Source: Aphelocoma coerulescens (Eukaryota; Chordata; Aves; Passeriformes; Corvidae). From it: a stretch of DNA of 64,000 nt. The stretch spans positions 1,364,001-1,428,000 of the forward strand of contig NW_027184063.1 in NCBI RefSeq assembly GCF_041296385.1, read 5' to 3'. The stretch's first letter is position 1. The number at the start of each line of letters is the position of its first letter. The notes under the pieces are model-generated. The model made no database searches and had not been told where the DNA came from. It saw only the letters and a program-made list of their open reading frames with translations. Of the stretch, positions 56,001-64,000 are shown piece by piece. Both the position numbers and the translations under genes were made by a program.

Positions 56001-56196
56001 TGTCACATTCATTTTCAGTCAGTTCTGGTCTGGTTTCCAGAGTGCCACCTTCTCAGCTGATTGTATTTGTGTTCTCCTTCCTCTTCTGCCTTTCTTTGCC
56101 TGCTCTGTTTGTCTCTCAGTGTCTCTCTGGAGCCAGAGCAGCTCCCACCAAAGGCCCTCCCCTGATTTTGTTCCCAATCCACCAGCTAAAACAACC

Positions 56197-56598
56197 ATGG
56201 ATGAGGTGATGAAGGCTGGCAGTGAAATGTCACTGGAAGATCTTGCAGCACTTGGCTTTTGGCTCCTTCCTGAGAGCTTTGCCTTCAAGGGCAGGAACAT
56301 CTTCTCCTTGCTGGGAACTGATATTCCAGATGCCTGGAGAGTGTGCTGTGGATGCCAGAGGGGCATTCCCGAGGCTTGCAGGGTGCTGGTCCTGCTGTGC
56401 CTCCCACGGGAGCTGTGCAGGGCCAGGAGACAAGGTGCAGCAGCTGGGTGGGTTCCCAGAGCAGACAGCAAAGGCTGCTTTGCTGGACATTTCCCAGCAC
56501 ATTCCCAGCTGGAAGCAGAGGGAGGAAGGAAAGGGAAGCGAGTCCCTGCCAGAAGCCCAGAAGGATTGGGGTGGGAAGGGACCCTGCCCGTGGGTTAG
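56197..56598 (+). other. Unrecognised 133-codon open frame, copy 4 of 4
   Basis: Same as 27046-27447. Here the frame is open further upstream to 55678 because an in-frame stop near 55810 has changed (CTGAGG to CAGAGG). Confidence 0.2.
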
Positions 56599-56723
56599 TG
56601 GGCTGAAAGCCAAGTGGAGCAAGACCTTACAATGCCATCTCCCTGCCAGCCTGTGCTGCTGACAGGAGCAGGGTGCCACTTTAGCCCTCTGTGGGTGGGA
56701 CCAAACTGTGCATTCCACTCCCC

Positions 56724-57125
56724 TTATCTCATTTCTGATGAGCTGTTCATGATGGGTCCTTTGCAGGAGCTGCCCAGTGCACCCCCAACCCCTCAGGCTA
56801 TGAGGAGCTGGCTGTTAAATGAGATAAGGAAGGAAAGGCAAACCCTGGGAGGCAGGGCAGTGTTTCTTTTTCTGCACACCAATGACTCAGCTGGGATAAC
56901 TCCCTCCGGGGTAGCAGCAGCACAGTCCCACCCAGCCTGAGGGCTCACCTCTGCTGATGGGCCATCATGGACTGAATGGCCCCAGCACAATGGGCAGCTG
57001 CAAGGACTGAGACCATCAAGGCTCCCAAAATATCCCATGACTCCCAGGATGACATCATTCCATTGTGAAACTGCCCACCCTGGGGGAGGGGCTAAGCATT
57101 CCCACCTGAACCTGAGCATATAAAA
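56724..57125 (+). promoter_or_regulatory. GATA/NF-E2-like cluster and TATA promoter upstream of ZNF-D
   Basis: TTATCT is at 56724-56729, AGATAAGG at 56822-56829, TGACTCAGC at 56883-56891 and TATAAAA at 57119-57125. Identical layout to U3. Confidence 0.5.
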
Positions 57126-57654
57126 TCTGGGTTTGAGGCCTTCTGGCAACACTCAAGAGATCCAGGGCAGGAGCAGAACTCCAACAGGACTGTGGCCACT
57201 GCTGTCGACATGACTGCACCCATCACTTGGACAGGACAGTGTGTCTACCACTGCAACCAACAGGTTTTGTTTTCTTTCCTTTTGCTTTGCATGCAGCGGG
57301 ACCAGGTGGTGCTCAGCACAGGAACTAAGCACCACCGTTCTGCTCTTGTCCCAGGGTGCCTGGTTATACTCAGCCTTTGTGGGTTACAGCTGTATCATGG
57401 TATTTCTTGTCATCTCTTTGGTAAATTTTAACTCTCACCTTAATCTCTCTTGGGGCAGATCAGTGGGGTTCATTTCTCATGCCAGTTCAATCCAGCACGG
57501 TCTTTGAGAGGATTTTACAGTCATGATATGCCCGGTGACTTCTAAGAAGGACTAAGCCAACCCCTAAGAAGGACTAAACCAACCCCTAAGCCAACACACT
57601 CACACCTTGTTTTTCCCTCCAAACCAGGATTTCCCACTCCCAAACCTTGGCCAG

Positions 57655-58715
57655 ATGGAGGCGGAGGCTGTGAGAAAGAGGAAGATGCCCCGGGACACCC
57701 AGGCAGGTGAGGAGGAAGTCCCTGCCCCTTTTCCCTCTCTCCTGCTCCATCTCCCAGCCCAGCATCGCCCCCGGCTGCAGGACAACCCCGCTGCCGAGGC
57801 CGTCCTGCCGGGGACGGACTGGGGGGATCTCCTTCCCCTTCCCTGTGGCACGGAGTCAAATCCCATCCTCTCCTTGTCCTTCCTCCCCCAGACAAGGAAC
57901 TGAGGATGGAGCCCAGGGAGGACAAATCCCCACAGCAGAACCTGGTGGAAGAGGCCATTTTGAGCCTCTCCACAGTGGAGGAAAACCACCGGAGATCCCG
58001 CAGGAGGAGGGGCTGCAAACGTAGCCCAGGGAGCTGTGAGGAGGAAAGACCCACCCTGTGCCAGGAAGGCGGCCGGAGATCCAGCCAGCATTCAAATGTG
58101 GTGGTCCATGAGCAGCGTCACGCTAGGGAGAAACGCTACAAATGCTTGGAATGTTCGAAGAGCTTCAGCCAGAGCTCCGACTTGATCCACCACCAGTTGA
58201 TCCATACTGGGGAACGGCCCTACGTGTGTGGGGAATGTGGGAAGAGCTTCAGACAGAGCTCCAGCCTGATCCAACACCGGTTGATTCATACTGGGGAACG
58301 GCTCTATGTGTGTGGGGAATGTGGGAAGAGCTTCAGACAGAGCTCCAGCCTGATTCGCCACCAGAAGATCCACACTGACGAGAGGCCATACGAGTGTGGC
58401 GAATGTGGGAAGAGGTTTCAGACCAGCTCCAGAGTTCTCCTGCACCAGCGGATTCACACAGATGAGAGGCCCTTCCGCTGCCCCGACTGCGGGGAGTGCT
58501 TCAGGTACAGCTGCAGCCTCAGCAGGCACAAACGAATCCACACTGGGGAGAGGCCCTACGAGTGTCCTGAGTGTGGGAAGAGCTTCAGGCAGAGATGTCA
58601 CCTTATCTACCACCAGAGGATCCACACTGGGGAGAGGCCCTACGAGTGTCCTGAGTGTGGGAAGAGCTTTATCCAGAGCTCTCACTTGACCAAACACCAA
58701 CGGAGCCACCAGTAA
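57655..58715 (+). CDS. ZNF-D: seven-finger C2H2 zinc-finger protein
   Basis: Coding exons are 57655-57706 and 57892-58715, with an intron at 57707-57891. The product is 291 residues with seven C2H2 fingers identical to ZNF-C. The only protein differences lie at the start of exon 2 ([17 protein letters not shown] against [17 protein letters not shown] in ZNF-C). At those sites ZNF-D matches ZNF-B on the other arm, which points to gene conversion. Predicted nuclear DNA-binding role, target unknown. AATAAA lies at 58924-58929. Same promoter arrangement as ZNF-C, so both copies are likely expressed alike. Confidence 0.87.
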
Positions 58716-59210
58716 GGGAAGCCCTGCGGGTGCCCCGAGTGCAGGAAGGGCTTTGTGTACTGCTCCAACTTCATCTCGCAGCAGAGGATCCCTGTGGGGT
58801 GATGCTCAGTGACCCTCGTTGGGCAGAGACCTGGTGACCCCTGTTCCAGATGATCCCCATTGTTGGGGAGGATGTTTGCGAGATTTATTTCGCTTCTCAT
58901 TCTCGTGCTCTGATTTCATTGCTAATAAATGCAATCCCTGTCCCCAGACTGGGTCCGTTTTTCCGTGCTGGTGGTTTGGGTGGGAGCTCTCCTGGTCCTT
59001 ATCTCAGCTCCTGGGCCTTTCCTCAGCCAACCAAAGAAGTCACTAAACAATTTTGAGCCACTCTGAGCTTTTCTCACTGATGACTGCCCAGGTGCCAGGC
59101 AGATCTGCTGCACCCACACCTCCCCACCTGGGGCATCCTCACCCCCAGTGCCCCCCGGGAGCAGAATTAAGGGAGAGAGGGGAGGTTTCAGCACTTGCTC
59201 AGAGCTGGGG

Positions 59211-59975
59211 ATGGGGCAGCTGGGGCCATACTGGTGGCACTGGTGGTGCTGGGAGCCCCCTGGCCACAGGCATGGAGCTCTCAGGTGAGCTGAGAGGGTG
59301 GGAAGAGGAGGCCAGGTATGGTGGGAAAGGTGGGGAGAGGAGGGAAAATGGGTGTGTGGGACCCATAAAATGAGTTGGAGGGGGAGTGGGACCCCCTAAA
59401 GCAAGAATGGGAAGGGGGCTGGGGACTGGGGGATGATGGGATAGGCATGGGAAAGCTTAGAAATTGGGGAATGGAAGGGTGGGATCTCAAAACTGGGCAG
59501 GAGGGGACCGGGGATTGGGAGGATTGTGTGAAAGGGTTGGGAAAGGGTTAAAAGGGGGGACTGGGACCCCCAAACTGATGGGGGCTGGGGCTGGCAGCTG
59601 GGGATTGATGGGAAAGGAGGGGAGAAAACAGAAAAAGGGTGGAAATGAGGGTGGGACTGTGGGAAGGAAGGTCCCATGGCAGCCATGGAGCAAGGGGTTG
59701 TGGAGTGGGGATCTGGGGTGGCCCCCTGAGCTCTTGGCTTGCTGTGGGGTTCTGGGGGCTGCTGGGGGGGCATCCCCTCACCTCTGTCCTGTATAGACAG
59801 GGCTCTTCCAGCACATGGTAAAGTCTGAGTGTCACGTCATTAATGGTACCAAACAGGTGAGGTTCATGGTGAGGTTCAGCTCCAGCCTGGAGCAGCTCCT
59901 GCACTTGGACAGCAACATGAGGCACATCATGGGGGACACGCTGTATGGGGAGAAACAGGCCCGCTACTGGAACAC
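59211..59975 (+). pseudogene. MHC class II beta-like fragment, copy U4
   Basis: Leader-like exon 59211-59284 and truncated exon 2 59801-59975. Same lesions as U3: frameshifted leader, and exon 2 cut by the LTR after RYWNT. Confidence 0.75.
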
Positions 59976-60562
59976 TGTCCTGGGGTGATGTTATGAGGCT
60001 GCTTTATTCCTTAACCCTCCGCTCAATGCCCAAGGATGCTGTGTCTTTAGGATGGACCTGGGGGTGGGGCCAGAGCCACGGGACGTGGGTGAGGGTCAGT
60101 TCAATGGCTCCGGGGCTCTGAGGTCTCGGCAGGGCCTTGGAGGGAGTGAGCTGGGAGTGTTGTGCGACTCCTTGGGTTTTTTGGTGTTCTGGCTCGCTGG
60201 GAGAAGGTTCTGTTGGGTTTTCTTGTTCTTTTTCCCTTCCCTCCCCCTTGCCTCACTGATTCCCTTCCCTCCAGTCCAGGGAGCCTGCTGGTTGGCCCCA
60301 GTGGGCCTGCGGGGTGGCTCCAGCTGGTCTGAGCCCGTGCGTCTGTTCCCTCTCCAGGAATTTGTTGTATTTCGTGGTTTCTTCCCCTGTTCTACCCTGC
60401 TTTGTTTGGTGTTAATAAACAGTTTGGGTTTTTTTGCTCACTTTCAGTTCTTGTAACCCACTTGTCTTACTGGTGGAGGAAATGGGGAGGTCCTCTTCCC
60501 TTTGGAGGAGACACTCATTCCAGAGTGTTTCCTCCTGAAGTCTTGTCTCCAAAACCGAGACA
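59976..60562 (+). mobile_element. ERV-L-like LTR inside MHC exon 2, copy U4
   Basis: Counterpart of 30825-31411, nearly identical. Confidence 0.8.
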
Positions 60563-60575
60563 TAAATTTAGTGCC

Positions 60576-61761
60576 TGTAGCGGGTTCGGTTTGCCCCCGG
60601 GCACAAACACCAATTTAGTGTAGTGGCTTGGTCCAAAATACTCATTACTGTTTATCTTCTGTGAGATAAGAATTAGGAGAAATGCAAAGCAGGCACCAAA
60701 CTTGAAAGAATATAAAGAAGTTAATTAACTGACCTAAAAGAGGGAAAAAAAAACTTATACCATACGTTCAGAACTCTCCTCCCCTCCCCACCTTCCTCCC
60801 TTCTCCCACTGACAAATGTAAGAAGACAACCCTTAAGATGTTCAGTCTGTTTACCACTCCCATAATAACCTTGTTCAGTCCATTTGAAAGAGAAGTCTCT
60901 TCTTGCTCGTGCTAAGAAAACATTATCACAACGAGACAGCCGCCCACTTCCAAATATTGTTCAGTCCATTTAGGAAGAGGTCTCTCTGCTCGCATGTGAG
61001 TCCCTTCCCCCAACCTGCAGAGCTTTTCCCACAACTGCTTTCGAGGTTTCAATCTTGAAGTTTTTGGGGTACTCTTTTAAAGTTGAGCCATCCAGAAACA
61101 AAAGTTCTCTTCACCCATCTCTGGGAGCATTTCATCTCTAAGAACAGAGGCCCTTCTCCTTCCCTGGGAGCAAAGGGTCTTCCTCATCTTCATCTTTAGG
61201 GCTATCTCTGGGAGCATCTCTAGGAATTGAGGTCTTCTCCTTTTCCATTTGGAGCAAAAGTCCTCACCTGGTTCATGTCTCCCTGTCCAAACTTCTCTTG
61301 AAATTACAGCTGCTTCAGCATCTGCCTATCTCAGCGCAGCTGCTTTTCCTCAGGAGTTGAACACTCCACCCCCCATATCTTCATGAAATTACAACAGGAC
61401 ACTCAGATATATCATAGCTTCACAACAGACTTTCAGCTTTAAGCATCTCCTCTTTCTCTTCCGCCAGGTTTTCAGCTCTTCACAGCACTAAAAGGGTTAA
61501 TCTCACCTCGGCCTTGCAGCTGGAATGTGGCTTCTCGCTATTGGTCACCTGACCTCTGCCAGACAGCGGTGCCGATTTTGCTGAAATCTTGGCCGCAGTG
61601 GAGGGGTGGGGGAGGGGAGAGCCGAGCTGCTCTGGCTGCCCACAGCCCTGCTGGGGGGGGGGTCATCCTGGAGCCGTGGCCTGGCCCAGCCTGGCCTGAG
61701 AAGGCCTGGGCATGGCCCACTTGCCCCCCACTCAGGCCCTGCAACCACCTGTCCCAGCACC
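60576..61761 (-). mobile_element. Probable long solo LTR, minus orientation, copy 2
   Basis: Counterpart of 31425-32610. Right edge approximate. Confidence 0.5.
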
Positions 61762-61790
61762 GGAAACGAGAGAGAGCTTGAGGAGGAGTT

Positions 61791-64000
61791 TGTCTATTCT
61801 TAAGTGTGTATCACAGAGGCGGTCACAATTTTAAGTGGCTTAAAGAATTGTCCATATTCAAACTGGCCATCTGATAGGTCCTGTGCAGTCATAGAGGAAG
61901 ATGTAAGAAGAACTTCACTTCCGAGACCCAGCTTGCTAACCTATGACACTGGGCTAACCAAGAATCCTTCTGCAGTTGGGCTCCTGAAAGTAGAAGAGCA
62001 TTGAGTGCCAATGGCCACCTCAACAGTGCATCACCGGCAGTACCGAACAAATAGAGATGCCGTAATTCCCAGCCACACGACGATCCTGAACTGGAGAGCC
62101 AAGGGGTGGTCAGCACGACCCACTCACCCTTCAACAGCCCCATTTGTTCTGTGTGCAAGTCTGACGGGGAATGGTTATTGACTGTGGACTATCGTGCCTT
62201 GAATGAAGTGACTCCACCATTGAGCGCTGCCGTACCGGACATGTTGGAGCTCCAGTATGAGCTGGAGTCCAAAGCAGCGAAGGGGTACACCAATTTTGAC
62301 ACTGCTAATGCATTTGTCTCCATTCCTCCGGCAGTAGAGTGCAGGCCTCAGTTTGCCTTCACTTGGAGGGGTGTGCAGTACACCTGGAACCGACTGCCCC
62401 AGGGGTGGAAGCACAATCCCACCATCTGCCATGGACTGATCCAGACTGCACTGAAAAAGATTGAGGCTCCAGAACATCTGCAGTACATCGACGACATCAT
62501 TGTGCATGGGAACATGGCAACGGAGGTATTTGGGAAAGGAGAGAAAATCATCCAGATTCTCCTGGAAGTCGGCTTTGCCCATCAAGAAGAGCAAAGTCAA
62601 GGGACCTGCTTAAGAGATCCAGTTCCTGGGCCTGAAATGGCAAGATGGATGGCATCAGATTCCCACTGAGGTCATCAATAAGATCACAGTGATGTCTCCA
62701 CCAACCAACAAGAAGGAAACTCAAGCTTTCCTAGGTGTCATAGGCTTTTGGAGGATGCACCTTCCCGAGTACAGCCAGATCGTGAGCCCTCTCTACCTGG
62801 TCACCCATAAGAAGAATGATTTCTACTGGGGCCCTGAACAGTAGCAAGCCTTTGCCCAGATCAAGCAGGAAATCACTTATGCAGTAGCCTTGGGCCCGGT
62901 AAGGACAGGACCAGAGGTGAAGAACGTGCTCTACTCTGCAGCTGGGAACAATGGTCTGTCCTGGAGCCTGTGGCAGAAGGTGCTTGGTGAGACTTGGGGT
63001 CAACCACTGGGATTCTGGAGCCAAAGCTACAGAGGCTCAGAAGCCCACTGCACTCCAACAGAGAGGGAAATCCTGGCAGCCTATGAAGGAATCCAAGCCG
63101 CTGAGGAGGTCATTGGCACCGAAGCACAACTCCTCCTGGCACCCCGACTACCAGTGCTGGGCCAGATGTTCAAAGCAAAGGTTCCCTCTACCCACCACAC
63201 CACTGATGCTACATGGAACATGTGGATTGCTCTCATCACACAGCGCGCCTGTATTGGAAACCCAAATTGCCCTGGGACCATAAAAATAATCACAAATTGG
63301 CCCAAATGTGAAAGCTTTGGTCTCAGTGACGAAGAAGAACAGGAACAAATGACATGCGTGAGGACGCTCCACCATACAACCAACTGCCAGCAGAACAAAC
63401 ACGCTACGCTCTTTCCACTGATGCTTCTTGTCGCATTGTAGGGATGAAACAAAAGTGGAAAGCAGCCATATGGAGTCCCACACAACAGCTTGCAGAGGCC
63501 ACTGAGGGAGAAGGTGGATCGAGCCAACTTGCCGAACTCAAAGCCATCCAGTTGGCTCTGGACATTGCTGAAAGAGAGAAGTGGCCAGAGCTCTACCTCT
63601 ACACTGATTCATGGATGGTAGCCAATGCTCTGTGGTGGTGGCTGGAAAGGTGGAAAAAGGCACACTGGCAGCTCAAGGGAAAATCAATCTGCGCTGCTGA
63701 TGAGTGGAAAGGCATTGCCACTTGGGTAGAGAAGCTACCTGTGAGAATCCGCCATGTAGATGCCCATGTCCCCAAGAGTGGGGCTGATGAGGAACACTGA
63801 AACAATGAACAGGTAGATCAGGCTGTGAAAATAGAGGTGTCCAAGATAGATTTGGGTTGTCAGCACAAGGGAGAGTTGTTCCTAGCTTGATGTGCCCATG
63901 ATGCCTCAGGCCATCAAGGCAGAGATGCCACCTGTAAGTGGGCACAAGGCTGAGGGGTGGATCTAACCATGGACAGTATCTCCCAGGTTATCCATGGCTG
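61791..64000 (+). pseudogene. pol: ERV-L-like pol, copy 2, cut by window end
   Basis: Reverse transcriptase 62106-62669 (LPQGW, YIDDII) and RNase H 63354-63800 (YTDSW, VDAHV) are present, with the same frame breaks and the TAG stop (62843-62845) as copy 1. Integrase has just begun at 63957 when the window ends. Whether the solo LTR at 35019 is also present in this copy cannot be seen. Confidence 0.8.

Larger units (their letters stand above)
53280..60562 (+). repeat. Core unit copy U4
   Basis: Nearly identical to U3 at an offset of 29151. A patch at about 57790-57950 matches U2 rather than U3. It includes minisatellite arrays at 54091-54291 and 55060-55580 and the conserved short frame at 54550-54930. 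Confidence 0.9.
45169..64000 (+). repeat. Second unit of the tandem direct duplication (runs off the window)
   Basis: This repeats 17109-34849 in the same order. Unit 2 has an extra 1.3 kb at about 47853-49170 and keeps 146 bp of gag lost in unit 1. Beyond about 50230 the two units align without a length change to the window end. Confidence 0.9.

Noticed and set aside
55678..56598. A 306-codon frame in U4
   Set aside because: It exists only because one upstream stop changed. The U1, U2 and U3 copies are shorter, and there is no domain.

Overview
The window looks like a bird nuclear genome, most likely a songbird and probably a repeat-rich, MHC-linked or microchromosomal stretch. It holds tandem C2H2 zinc-finger genes of the rapidly duplicating passerine type, two OR14-type olfactory receptor genes, MHC class II beta fragments and many LTR retroelements. 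There are short introns and GC-rich minisatellites. No bacterial operon, rRNA or tRNA was seen. All family names come from motif recognition, not database searches.

Layout. A core unit occurs four times: an unknown GC-rich block, a GATA/NF-E2-like cluster and TATA box, a zinc-finger gene, an MHC class II beta leader plus truncated exon 2, and an LTR inserted into that exon. U1 (about 1229-5777, +) and U2 (about 9140-17090, -) face each other as an imperfect palindrome. U3 (about 24130-31411, +) and U4 (about 53280-60562, +) lie in direct orientation. The palindrome centre (5778-9140) holds gag of an ERV-L-like provirus. That gag is split by a small LTR element (6862-9097) carrying a cold-shock-domain (Y-box-like) reading frame.

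From about 17109 onward the sequence is a tandem direct duplication. The first unit runs 17109-45168. The second starts at 45169 and continues past the window end. Each holds an OR14-type gene, a dispersed 37-38 bp minisatellite, an inserted retroviral gag fragment, an unknown conserved block, the core unit (U3 or U4) and ERV-L-like pol. Spacing is constant at 29151 bp for the last 13.7 kb, so that part of the duplication is young. The first unit also shows a pol-bearing provirus with nested solo LTRs, and a recent pol-less ERV (40993-44081) with near-identical LTRs and a 5-bp target duplication.

Likely functional host genes: zinc-finger genes ZNF-B (11117-12361, -), ZNF-C (28504-29564, +) and ZNF-D (57655-58715, +), and the intact OR14-type receptor at 46285-47217. 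ZNF-A (2827-3796) and all four MHC fragments are pseudogenes. The receptor at 18625-19539 has a 6-residue in-frame deletion. The host genes do not form a pathway. The history is one of duplication, gene conversion and retroelement insertion.
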